From CAZEFK01 sp964511405 (lineage in GTDB: Bacteria > Pseudomonadota > Alphaproteobacteria > Elsterales > Elsteraceae): a DNA stretch of 17,650 nucleotides. Shown here piece after piece: positions 1-9,936 of this stretch. Position 1 is the first letter of the stretch, and each line of letters starts with the position of its first letter. Under the pieces are notes generated by a model that saw nothing but the letters and a program-made list of their open reading frames with translations, had not been told where the DNA came from and did no database searches. The stretch lies in contig CAZEFK010000155.1 of the NCBI GenBank assembly GCA_964511405.1, forward strand, positions 1 to 17,650, in the 5' to 3' direction. The translations under genes were made by a program, and so were the position numbers.

Positions 1-1316
<1,316 letters not shown>

Positions 1317-1324
<8 letters not shown>

Positions 1325-2033
1325 GTTCCATGACGTCGACACCTTCTATGGCGACTTCCAGGTCCTGAAGAAGGTCAATTACCGCATCGCCGCCGGCGAG
1401 ATCGTCTGTCTGCTGGGCGGCAACGCCTCGGGCAAGTCGACCACCATGAAGACGATCATGGGCATCGTCCGCCCGGCCGCCGGCCATGTCACCTTCGAGG
1501 GCCAGCGGCTGGACGGGCTGCGCACCGCCGAGCGGGTCAGGCGCGGCATCGCCCCGGTGCTGGAGGCCCGGCGCCTGTTTCCCAAGATGACCGTCTACGA
1601 AAACCTCGAGATGGGCGCCTTCACCCGCGACCACGGCCCCGAGTTCGACGAGGACCTGGAGCGGGTCTACGAGCTGTTCCCGCGGGTCAAGGAGCGGCGC
1701 AAGCAGCTGGCCGGCACGCTGTCGGGCGGCGAGCAGCAGATGGTGGCGATCGGCCGCGCGCTGATGGCCCGGCCGCGCCTGTTGTGCATGGACGAGCCGT
1801 CGATGGGGCTGTCGCCGGCCTTCGTCGAGCAGGTGTTCGACATCATCCAGGCGATCAACGCCCAGGGCACGACCATCTTCATGGTCGAGCAGAACGCCAA
1901 CATGGCGCTGTCGATCGCCCATCGCGCCTACGTCCTGCAGACCGGCGAGGTGGTGCTGTCGGGCCCGGCCGCCGAGCTGCGCCAGAACGACATGATCAAG
2001 CACGCCTATCTGGGCGAGCTGAAGGTGAACTGA
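1317..2033 (+). CDS. livF: Branched-chain amino acid ABC transporter ATP-binding protein LivF
   Basis: This 238-residue single-domain ABC ATPase is the usual size for LivF. The start is TTG at 1317, eight bases inside the preceding gene. No ATG lies near the expected N-terminus, where LLEFHDVDTFYGDFQ fits the first strand of the family. Motifs seen are Walker A GGNASGKST (34-42), Q-loop region around EARRLFPKMTV, signature LSGGEQQ (135-141), Walker B LLCMDEPSMGLSP (155-167) and a closing YLGE. The fourth Walker A position is Ala where most P-loops have Gly. As a family it is the second nucleotide-binding subunit of the HAAT transporter, acting at the inner face of the membrane with LivG. It lies directly upstream of an aminotransferase, with a 7 bp gap. 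Confidence 0.93.
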
Positions 2034-2040
2034 GGACGCC

Positions 2041-3342
2041 ATGGCGATCGCCAACCGGTCCCTGGACGCGGCGCTGGCCGAGGCGCGCGACGCCCTGGCC
2101 AGGCGCAATCCGGAAAGCGTGGCCCAGCATCAGGCGGCCACGGCCGTCATGCCCGGCGGCAACACCCGCACGGTGCTGTTCGCCAAGCCGTTCCCGCTGG
2201 CGCTGGCGCGGGGCGAGGGGGCCTGGGTGTGGGACATCGACGGCCACCGCTACGCCGACTTCCTGGGCGAGTACACCGCCGGCCTGTTCGGCCATAGCCA
2301 CCCGGTGATCCGCCGGGCGATCGACCAGGCGCTCGACGCCGGCATCAACCTGGGCGGCCAGGGCCGGCGCGAGGCCGAGCTGGCGGCGGCCGTGTGCCGC
2401 CGCTTCGGGCTGGAGCGGGTGCGCTTCACCAACTCCGGCACCGAAGCCAACCTGATGGCGATCAGCACTGCCGTCGCGGTGACCGGCCGGCCCAGGGTGA
2501 TGGTGTTCGAGGGCGGCTACCACGGCGGCGTGTTCTATTTCCGCGCCGGCGGCTCGCCGATCAACGCGCCCTTCGACTTCGTGACCGCCCGCTACAACGA
2601 CACCGATGCGGCCACGGCGCTGATCGCCGAGCACGGGCCGCTGCTGGCCGCCGTTATCCTGGAGCCGATGCTGGGCGGCGGCGGCTGCATCCCGGCGACG
2701 TCGGCCTTCCTGCACGCGATCCGCGACGCCACCCGGGCGGCGGGCGCACTGATGATCCTGGACGAGGTCATGACCTCGCGCCTGGCCCCCGGCGGCCTGC
2801 AGTCGGTGCACGGGATCGCGCCCGACCTCACCACCCTGGGCAAGTATGTCGGCGGCGGCATGAGCTTCGGCGCCTTCGGCGGCCGCGCCGACCTCATGGA
2901 CCGCTTCGACCCGCGCCGGCCCGGCGCCTTCCCCCATGCCGGCACCTTCAACAACAACCCGCTGACCATGGCGGCGGGCCTGGCCGGCCTGACCCAGGTC
3001 TACACGCCCGAGGCCGCGGCTGCGCTCAACGCCCGCGGCGACGCCCTGCGCGGGCGGTTGAACGCGGCCTTCGCCAGGGCCGAGGCGCCGATGCAGGCGA
3101 CCGGTCTCGGCTCGATGATGACCGTGCACTTCACCGCCGCGCCGATCGCCAGGGCCGCCGACGCGCCCGACCGGTCGGACCTCAAGGAGCTGTTCCACCT
3201 GGACATGCTGGCGGCCGGCATCTGGATGGCGCCCCGGGGCATGATCAACCTGTCGCTGCCGATCGGCGACGAGCACTGCGACCAGTTGGTGCGCGCGGTC
3301 GAGGAGTTCGTCGGGGTGCGAGGCGGGTTGCTGTCCTCGTAG
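2041..3342 (+). CDS. Class-III PLP aminotransferase (glutamate-1-semialdehyde 2,1-aminomutase-like)
   Basis: This 433-residue fold-type I PLP enzyme shows the class-III landmarks in order: WDIDGHRYADF (64-74), NSGTEAN for phosphate binding (131-137), GYHG aromatic stacking (159-162), ILDEV with Asp241 to the ring nitrogen, and the Schiff-base lysine Lys268 in TLGKYVGGG. The TFNNNPLTM segment is also typical. The closest named relative I recognise is HemL. However, the gene follows the livF stop by 7 bp in an amino-acid uptake operon, not a tetrapyrrole context, so a catabolic transaminase or aminomutase acting on the transported compound is more likely. The start at ATG 2041 follows a GAGGA at the end of livF. 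The gene converges on the FAD oxidoreductase with only 7 bp between stops. Exact substrate cannot be read from sequence. Confidence 0.88.
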   Translation: MAIANRSLDAALAEARDALARRNPESVAQHQAATAVMPGGNTRTVLFAKPFPLALARGEGAWVWDIDGHRYADFLGEYTAGLFGHSHPVIRRAIDQALDAGINLGGQGRREAELAAAVCRRFGLERVRFTNSGTEANLMAISTAVAVTGRPRVMVFEGGYHGGVFYFRAGGSPINAPFDFVTARYNDTDAATALIAEHGPLLAAVILEPMLGGGGCIPATSAFLHAIRDATRAAGALMILDEVMTSRLAPGGLQSVHGIAPDLTTLGKYVGGGMSFGAFGGRADLMDRFDPRRPGAFPHAGTFNNNPLTMAAGLAGLTQVYTPEAAAALNARGDALRGRLNAAFARAEAPMQATGLGSMMTVHFTAAPIARAADAPDRSDLKELFHLDMLAAGIWMAPRGMINLSLPIGDEHCDQLVRAVEEFVGVRGGLLSS

Positions 3343-3355
3343 GGCCCCTCTACGA
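3337..3355. terminator. Hairpin shared by two convergent stop codons
   Basis: TCGTAG (3337-3342) is followed by a 7-base gap and then CTACGA (3350-3355). The gap adds a G-T wobble and a G-C pair, leaving a CCC loop. Both stop codons (TAG of the + gene, CTA of the - gene) sit inside the stem. There is no T-run on the exit side of either strand, so this is at best a weak bidirectional terminator. Confidence 0.35.
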
Positions 3356-4597
3356 AAACCGCTCCGCCGCATAGGCCGCAAGATCGGCGACGGTCGCCTC
3401 GCCGCACATCGCTTCGGCCAGCAGCCGGCCGGTGACGGGCCCAAGGGTCAGGCCGTGATGGGCGTGGCCGAGGGCCAGCCACAGGCCGGGATGGTTGGGC
3501 GCCGGGCCGATCACCGGGCGCATGTCGGGCAGGCAGGGCCGCGCGCCCACCCAATCCGGGCCCTGCCGCGGGCCGAGCGCGACCAGGCGGCGGGCGGCGG
3601 CTTCGGCCCGGTCCAACTGGCGCGGGTCGGGCGGGGCGTCGCGATCGGCCAACTCCACGCCCGTGGTCAGACGCAGGCCGGCTGCCATCGGCGCCAGCAC
3701 GAAACCGGCGTCGGAATCGCACAGCGGATGGGGCAGGGTGCCGTCGGCGGCGAAGTGGCGGTGGTAGCCGCGCTTGACCGCCAGCGGCAGGCGGTAGCCG
3801 AGCGGCCGCAGCACGTCGCCCGACCACGGCCCTAGCGCCACCACGGCCGCCGGCGCCCATAACTCGTGCTCGGCCGTGGCCACGCGCCAGCCGCCGGCAG
3901 CCGGGCCGAGGCTGCGGGCGTCGCCGCGGACCACGCGGCCGCCGCGCCGTTGGAACAGCGCCGCATAGGCGCGGGTCAGGCCGCCAGGGTCGGTAACCGC
4001 CAGCGGATCCAGCCAGTGGATGCCGCCCACGGCCGCGCCGTCCACCAAGGCCGGCAGGCGGCCGCGCAAGCCGGCCGCGTCCAGCATCTCGTAGCGCAGC
4101 GCATAGGCGGCGAGGCGTCGCGCCTCGGCCCCGGCGGCCACGAGCGCGCCGGCGCTGCGATAGACCTCGACCCAGCCACCCGGGCGCACCAGCGCCTGCG
4201 CCTCCGGACCGGCGGCATCCAGCAGCGCCTGGTGCTCGGCGACGCTCCGCTCGATCAGCGGCAGCATCGCGGCGCCGGCGCGGGCCAGCCGCGCCGGCGC
4301 CGAATGCCACCAATACCGGACCAGCCAGGGCAGCAGTCCGGGCAGCGCCGCCGCGCGCCAGCGCACCGCCGGCGCGGCGTTGGCGGCCAGGCGCAGCAGC
4401 ATGCCCGGCCGGCGCGGGAAGGCATAGGGCACCACCGACGAACGCTCGATCAGCCCGGCATTGCCGTAGCTGGTGCCGCTTCCCGGCGGGCTGCGGTCCA
4501 GCAGGGTCACCGCGCAGCCGCGCTGCTGCAGATGCAGCGCCACGCTCACCCCGACGATGCCGGCTCCCAGCACCAGGACGTCCGATCGCTCGCTCAT
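3350..4597 (-). CDS. FAD-dependent amino acid oxidoreductase (DadA/DAO family)
   Basis: This 415-residue protein begins at the ATG complementary to 4595-4597. The dinucleotide-binding strand VLVLGAGIVGVS follows at residues 7-18, with GxGxxG at 11-16, directly after a short leader, which fixes the start. Other landmarks are the acidic end of strand 2 (LLDRS), the DadA-like SGTSYGNAGLI (40-50), and a C-terminal FAD-contact region with RPCLPDMRPVIG (353-364) and GHAHHGLTLGP (377-387). As a family these enzymes oxidatively deaminate D-amino acids, or secondary amines such as sarcosine, proline or opines, passing electrons to oxygen or the respiratory chain. The gene is divergent from an RpiR regulator and a peptide transporter operon, so it is probably under that regulator's control and may handle a released amino acid. 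D-specificity is inference from the DadA resemblance. Confidence 0.87.
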   Translation of the reverse strand: MSERSDVLVLGAGIVGVSVALHLQQRGCAVTLLDRSPPGSGTSYGNAGLIERSSVVPYAFPRRPGMLLRLAANAAPAVRWRAAALPGLLPWLVRYWWHSAPARLARAGAAMLPLIERSVAEHQALLDAAGPEAQALVRPGGWVEVYRSAGALVAAGAEARRLAAYALRYEMLDAAGLRGRLPALVDGAAVGGIHWLDPLAVTDPGGLTRAYAALFQRRGGRVVRGDARSLGPAAGGWRVATAEHELWAPAAVVALGPWSGDVLRPLGYRLPLAVKRGYHRHFAADGTLPHPLCDSDAGFVLAPMAAGLRLTTGVELADRDAPPDPRQLDRAEAAARRLVALGPRQGPDWVGARPCLPDMRPVIGPAPNHPGLWLALGHAHHGLTLGPVTGRLLAEAMCGEATVADLAAYAAERFS

Positions 4598-4657
4598 GAT
4601 TGTGCAATAACACACTGCATCGTTGACCGTATGACAGATTTCTTTCACCATGGCGCC
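4598..4657. promoter_or_regulatory. Divergent promoter/operator region between oxidoreductase and RpiR regulator
   Basis: These 60 bases are conspicuously A/T-richer than the surroundings. On the + strand TTGACC (4623-4628) is followed after exactly 17 bases by CACCAT (4646-4651), which would put the transcription start on or near the A of ATG 4658. The half-sites TGTG (4601-4604) and CACA (4611-4614) form a short inverted repeat. TGCA occurs at 4603-4606 and again at 4616-4619. Any of these could be an operator. Neither flanking gene has a visible Shine-Dalgarno sequence. Confidence 0.45.
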
Positions 4658-5563
4658 ATGTCCGACACCGCCGACGCGCCTCTGTCCTCGAGCTCGCTGC
4701 AGCCGCGGCTGCAGGCGTGCCTGGACAGGGGCTCGAAGGCCGACCGGGCGCTCGCCAGCTACATGCTGGCCAAGCTCAGCAGCGTGCCGTTCGAGACCGC
4801 CGCCAGCTTGGCCGCCAAGGTCGGGGTCAGCGAAGCCACCGTCGGCCGTTTCTGCCGCGCCCTCGGCTATGCCAGCTTCAAGGACCTGAAAGGCCGGCTG
4901 CGCCAGGACATCGGCGACCGGCCCTGGCTGATCAGCGACCGGCTGCGCGCCTTCCGCGAGCGCAGCCTGGCCGGCGAGGACCAGCTGGCGCGCGGGCTCG
5001 AGCTGGAGATCGCGGCGCTGGTCGCGGTCTACGAGCAGGCGCGGGGCGAGGCCTGGGCGCGTGCCGCCCGCCGCCTGGCGACGGCCTCTCGGGTCTATGT
5101 GGCGGGCTTCCAGACCGAGCGGGGTATGGCCCAGCTGCTGGCGCACCAGCTGCAGTACCTGCGCGACGAGGTGGTGCTGCTGGACTCGGCGGGCGGCAAT
5201 TTCGCCGAGCTGCTGCTGGCCGCCACGCCGTCGCCCTGCCTGGTGCTGTTCGAGGCGCGCCGCTACTCGCGGCTGGCCCGCCTGCTGGCGCGCGACGCAC
5301 ACCAAGCCGGCATCCCGGTCACCCTGGTCACCGACGCCTTCTGCGACTGGGGCCGGGGCCTTGCCGACGAGTTGTTCGTGGTGCCGACCGAGCTCGGCTT
5401 GTTCTGGGACAGCAACGCGCCCATGGCCAGCCTGGTCAACCGGCTCGTCAACGCCGTGTTCATCGAGCTCGGCCCCGCGGTCGAGGACCGGCTGGGCCGG
5501 GTCGCCAGCCTGTACAGCCGCTTCGTCGGCCATGTCGGCGACCCCTCGGGACCGGTGCGATGA
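4658..5563 (+). CDS. MurR/RpiR family transcriptional regulator (HTH + SIS domain)
   Basis: This 301-residue protein starts at ATG 4658. ATG 4631 is an alternative adding nine residues, and neither start has a clear ribosome site. An N-terminal RpiR helix-turn-helix spans about residues 20-85. Its core, around TAASLAAKVGVSEATVGRF followed by CRALGYASFKDLK, is typical. A C-terminal SIS domain runs from about 137 to 265 (RVYVAGFQTERGMA, then VTLVTDA). Family members usually sense phosphosugars, but the expected second Ser/Thr-rich loop is replaced here by LFEARRYSR (197-205), so a different ligand is plausible. It is divergent from the FAD oxidase and directly upstream of the peptide transporter genes, 32 bp before the binding-protein ATG. 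It is therefore the likely local regulator of both transcription units. Confidence 0.9.
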   Translation: MSDTADAPLSSSSLQPRLQACLDRGSKADRALASYMLAKLSSVPFETAASLAAKVGVSEATVGRFCRALGYASFKDLKGRLRQDIGDRPWLISDRLRAFRERSLAGEDQLARGLELEIAALVAVYEQARGEAWARAARRLATASRVYVAGFQTERGMAQLLAHQLQYLRDEVVLLDSAGGNFAELLLAATPSPCLVLFEARRYSRLARLLARDAHQAGIPVTLVTDAFCDWGRGLADELFVVPTELGLFWDSNAPMASLVNRLVNAVFIELGPAVEDRLGRVASLYSRFVGHVGDPSGPVR

Positions 5564-5595
5564 CGCTCCGCCCCTCCGGCCAAAGGAGTCCGCCC

Positions 5596-7164
5596 ATGAG
5601 CCGCCGCTTCCTTCCTGGCGCCGTCGCCGCCTTCGCTCTGTTGGCGGCCCTGCCGGCCGTGGCGCAGGACGTGACGCTGGTGATGCCCAGCAACGTGGTC
5701 GGCGTGCCCACCTACAACCCGATGCAGTCGGTCAACACCAACACGGCGACCTGGCTGATCTACGACCAGCTGGTGGCGCGCGACGCCCAGCTCGCCTACC
5801 AGCCGGCCCTGGCCGAGAGCTGGGAGGGGGCACCCGACGGCATGAGCTGGACGTTCCACCTGCGCCGGGACGTCACGTTCCACGACGGCACGCCGTTCAA
5901 CGCCGACGTCATCCCCTGGTGGATCGAGCAGTACCGCGGCACCGAGAACGCCTACATGGTCGAGGCCATAGACCACGTCGAGGTGGTCGATCCCCATACC
6001 GTCCGCCTAGTGATGAAACGGCCGGACCCCAACCTGCTGTTCGACCTGTCGACCAGCTTCATGGGCGTGCCCTCGCCGGCCGCGGTGAAGGCCATGGGCA
6101 AGGATTACGGCGTGCGCGGCGCGATCGGCACCGGGCCGATGAAGCTGAAGGAGTTCCGGGTCGGGCAGGAGACCGTGCTCGAACGCAATCCCGACTATCG
6201 CTGGGGTCCGGCCAATGCCAGCAACCGCGGTCCGGCCAAGGTTCAGACCCTCACCATCCGCGAGATCCCGGACCAGGCGACCGCGTTCCTGGAGCTCAAG
6301 ACCGGCGGGGTCGACGGGCTGCTGTCGGTGCCGACCGACTTCCTGCCCCAGGTCCGCGCCCAGAAGGACCTGGCGGTGATCACCGCTCCGGGCCCCGACG
6401 TCATGTACATGCCGATCAACGTCACCAAGGCGCCGTTCGACGACCTGCGGGTGCGCCGGGCGGCGGCGCTGGCGATCGACCAGGAGGCGATCCTCAAGGA
6501 CGTGTTCCACGGCGTGGGCCTGGCTGCCCACAGCTTCCTGATCTCGGCCCTGCCCGAGAGCCGCGTCGCTCCCGAATACGCCATCGCCTACGATCCGGCG
6601 CGGGCCAAGGCGTTGCTGGACGAAGCCGGCTGGGCGCCCGGGCCGGACGGCGTGCGCGTGAAGGACGGCCGGCCGCTGGCCGCCACCCTGTGGACCCAGG
6701 CCGACAGCGAGTTCCGTCGCGTGACCGAGGTCGTGCAGGCGCAGCTGGCGGCGGTCGGCATCAAGGCCGACATCAGCGTGCTCGACGCCAGCGCCATCCG
6801 CGCCGCGTACAAGAAGAACGCCCACATGCTGGCGGTGCGCAGCTACAGCTGGGCCAATGCCGACATCCTGGACTGGTTCTTCTCGGCCAAGCGCCTGGGC
6901 TACCCCAACATCTCGATGTTCAACGACCCCAAGGCCGAGGCGCTGGACGCAGCGGCGATGACCGGCGCGCGCACGCCGGCCGAGCGGTCGGCCGCCTTCA
7001 TCAAGTACCACGAATACATCCTGTCCCAGGTGCCGTTCGCGCCGATCTACCAGCCGGTGCAGACCGTCGCCTACAACCGCGGCCGCATCACCCTGCCCGA
7101 GCACATCAACGCGCCGTCCGCCACCTCGACCCAGCTCCTGGTGCTCGAGATGGGGGTGAAGTAG
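5596..7164 (+). CDS. Peptide/nickel-type ABC transporter substrate-binding protein (SBP_bac_5)
   Basis: This 522-residue periplasmic binding protein starts at ATG 5596, seven bases after AAAGGAG (5582-5588), the best ribosome site in the operon. An in-frame ATG at 5560 overlaps the preceding stop but would place extra residues before the signal peptide. Residues 1-23 are a Sec signal peptide with an AVA/QD cleavage site and no lipobox Cys. The mature protein shows family-5 landmarks: NPMQSVNTNT, LVARDAQLAYQPALAESWE, the WTFHLRRDVTFHDGTPFNADV stretch in two parts, and VRRAAALAIDQEAIL. The family captures di- and oligopeptides, opines, glutathione, nickel or sugars. With a peptidase in the same operon, a peptide-like ligand is most likely here. 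It feeds the two permeases that follow. Confidence 0.93.
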   Translation: MSRRFLPGAVAAFALLAALPAVAQDVTLVMPSNVVGVPTYNPMQSVNTNTATWLIYDQLVARDAQLAYQPALAESWEGAPDGMSWTFHLRRDVTFHDGTPFNADVIPWWIEQYRGTENAYMVEAIDHVEVVDPHTVRLVMKRPDPNLLFDLSTSFMGVPSPAAVKAMGKDYGVRGAIGTGPMKLKEFRVGQETVLERNPDYRWGPANASNRGPAKVQTLTIREIPDQATAFLELKTGGVDGLLSVPTDFLPQVRAQKDLAVITAPGPDVMYMPINVTKAPFDDLRVRRAAALAIDQEAILKDVFHGVGLAAHSFLISALPESRVAPEYAIAYDPARAKALLDEAGWAPGPDGVRVKDGRPLAATLWTQADSEFRRVTEVVQAQLAAVGIKADISVLDASAIRAAYKKNAHMLAVRSYSWANADILDWFFSAKRLGYPNISMFNDPKAEALDAAAMTGARTPAERSAAFIKYHEYILSQVPFAPIYQPVQTVAYNRGRITLPEHINAPSATSTQLLVLEMGVK

Positions 7165-7188
7165 CGGGCGGCGCCGCAGGACGCGGCC

Positions 7189-8104
7189 ATGGCCCGGTTC
7201 CTCCTGCGCCGCGTGCTGATGCTCGGGCCGCTGGTCCTGGCCGTGTCGGCGATCGTGTTCCTGCTGGTCCACCTGGTCCCGGGCGATCCGGTCGACGCGC
7301 TGCTGCAGCCCGGTGCCGGGCCCGACGCCCGGGCGGCGCTGATGGCCAAGTACGGGCTCGACCGCCCGCTGTGGGCGCAATACGGGATCTGGCTGGGGCA
7401 CCTCGCCCAGGGCGACCTCGGCACGGCGATCGTCATGCGCCGGCCGGTGGCCGAGCTGATCCTGGCCGCGCTGCCCTACAGCCTGACCCTCGGGCTGTCG
7501 GCGATCACGCTGTCGACCCTGGCCGGCCTGGCGATCGGCGGCATGGCGGCGAGCGTCCCAGGCTCCCGCCTCGACCATGCCGCCATGGGCCTGACCCTGG
7601 TCGGCTCGACGCTGCCGACCTTCTGGCTGGGGCTGCTCCTGATCCTGGTGTTCGCGGTCGGGCTCGGCTGGGCCCCGGTCTCGGGCGCACGCAGCGCCGG
7701 CGCCCTGGTGCTGCCGGTGCTCACCATCGCCGTCGCCGGCACGGCGCTGATCGCCCGCGTCACCCGGGTCGCGATGATCGAGGCCGGGCGCAAGGATTTC
7801 GTGCTGCTGCTGCACGCCCAGGGCCTGTCGCCCTGGCGCATCCAGCTCGGCCCGGTGCTGCGCCACGCGCTGGTGCCGGTGGTGACGATCCTGGGGCTGC
7901 GCATCGGCTATGTGCTCGGCGGCGCCATCACCGTCGAATATGTGTTCGCCCGCCCCGGCCTGGGGACGCTGCTGATCCGCGCGCTCGGCCAGCGCGACTA
8001 CCCGCTGGTCCAAGGCGCGCTGTTGATGCTGTCGCTGGCGGTCATGCTGGCGACCCTGACCGCCGACGTCGTCCACGGGCTGCTCGACCCACGGGTGCGC
8101 GACC

Positions 8105-8112
<8 letters not shown>
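7189..8112 (+). CDS. Peptide ABC transporter permease, DppB type
   Basis: This 307-residue inner-membrane protein begins with MARFLLRRVLMLGPLVLAVS, the standard first transmembrane helix of DppB/OppB proteins. The periplasmic motif HLVPGDPVDALL (28-39) and KYGLDRPLWAQYGIWL (54-69) follow. Further hydrophobic segments lie at about 95-120, 135-160, 172-190 and 225-245. The cytoplasmic coupling (EAA) loop is RVTRVAMIEAGRKDFVLL with AQGLSPWRI (190-217). It pairs with the next gene's product to form the channel. It follows the binding-protein gene by 24 bp and overlaps the next permease by 8 bp, showing operon organisation. Confidence 0.93.
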
Positions 8113-8979
<867 letters not shown>

Positions 8980-8983
<4 letters not shown>

Positions 8984-9936
8984 GCCTGCTCGACGTCCAG
9001 GACCTGAGCGTCCGGTTCGGCGCCGCCGCCGTAATCGACGGCGTCGGTTTCGCCGTCGAGCCCGGCGAGGTGCTGGGCGTGGTCGGCGAGTCCGGGTCGG
9101 GCAAGTCGGTGACCGCGCTTGCCGTGCTGGGGCTGGTCGGGCTGCAGGGCGGCCAGGTGACGGGCGGCCGCGTGCTGTTCGAGGGCGTCGACCTGTTGCG
9201 CCTGCCGCCCCGCTCCCTGCGCGCGCGCCGCGGCGGCGCGCTGGCGCTGGTGACGCAGAACCCGATGACGGCGCTGGACCCGGTGCGGCGGGCCGGCGAC
9301 CAGGTGGCCCAGCCGGCGCGGCGGCACCTCGGCCGCGGTGCCCGGGCGGCGCGGGCGCGGGCGGTCGAGCTCATGGGCCAGATGCGCATCCCCGATCCGG
9401 CGGCGGTGGCCCGCGCCTATCCCCACCAGCTGTCGGGCGGCATGCGCCAGCGCATCGTGATCGCCATGGCGCTGGCCGGCGAGCCCCGGCTGATCGTCGC
9501 CGACGAGCCGACCACGGCGCTCGACGTGACCGTGCAGGCCGAGATCGTTGCCCTGCTGCACGGCCTGGCCAAGGGCCGCGGCATCGGGCTGGTGCTGATC
9601 ACCCACGACATCGGCGTGGTCGCCCAGGCCTGCGACCGGGTGGTGGTGATGTATGCCGGGCGGGTCGCCGAGACCGGGCCGGTCGACGCCGTGCTGACCC
9701 GGCCGCAGCATCCCTATACCCGGGCGCTGATCGCCTGCGTCCCGGATGATGGCATGGCCCGCGGCAGCCTGGGCGCGATCCCGGGCAGCGTGCCCGGGGT
9801 TGCCGACTATCCGGCCGGCTGCCGGTTCCATCCGCGCTGCCCGCGCGCCGATGCCGCTTGCCGCACGGTGCCGCCGGCCATGGTTCCGCGGCCCGGCGGC
9901 AGCGCGGCGGCCTGCCACCATCCGGGACTGCCGTGA
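8980..9936 (+). CDS. Peptide ABC transporter ATP-binding protein, DppD type
   Basis: This 318-residue ATPase starts at ATG 8980, overlapping the permease stop. Motifs are Walker A GESGSGKS (37-44), Q-loop TQNPMTALDP (92-101), signature LSGGMRQR (151-158), Walker B LIVADEPTTALD (171-182) and switch His in ITHD (207-210). The C-terminal oligopeptide-transporter domain contains HPYTRAL and a Cys pattern C281, C287, C294 and C312 (within CRFHPRCPRADAAC and ACHHP). That pattern matches the conserved cysteines of DppD/OppD proteins, which have been reported to bind an iron-sulfur cluster. It pairs with the following ATPase to power import. The GTG start of the next gene overlaps this stop (GTGA). 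Confidence 0.93.

Noticed and set aside
1996..3444. 482-codon open frame on the - strand opposite the aminotransferase
   Set aside because: It is antisense to a gene with all class-III PLP motifs and has the His/Gln/Gly/Arg-rich composition typical of antisense frames in high-GC DNA. No domain is recognisable.
5560..5595. Upstream ATG 5560 as the start of the periplasmic binding protein
   Set aside because: It would place about 12 extra residues before the signal peptide, whereas ATG 5596 has AAAGGAG seven bases upstream and gives a standard signal peptide.
9858..9932. ATG 9858 as the start of the DppF-type ATPase
   Set aside because: The added 25 residues are low-complexity read-through of the preceding gene. 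GTG 9933 gives the GTGA overlap and a normal family N-terminus.
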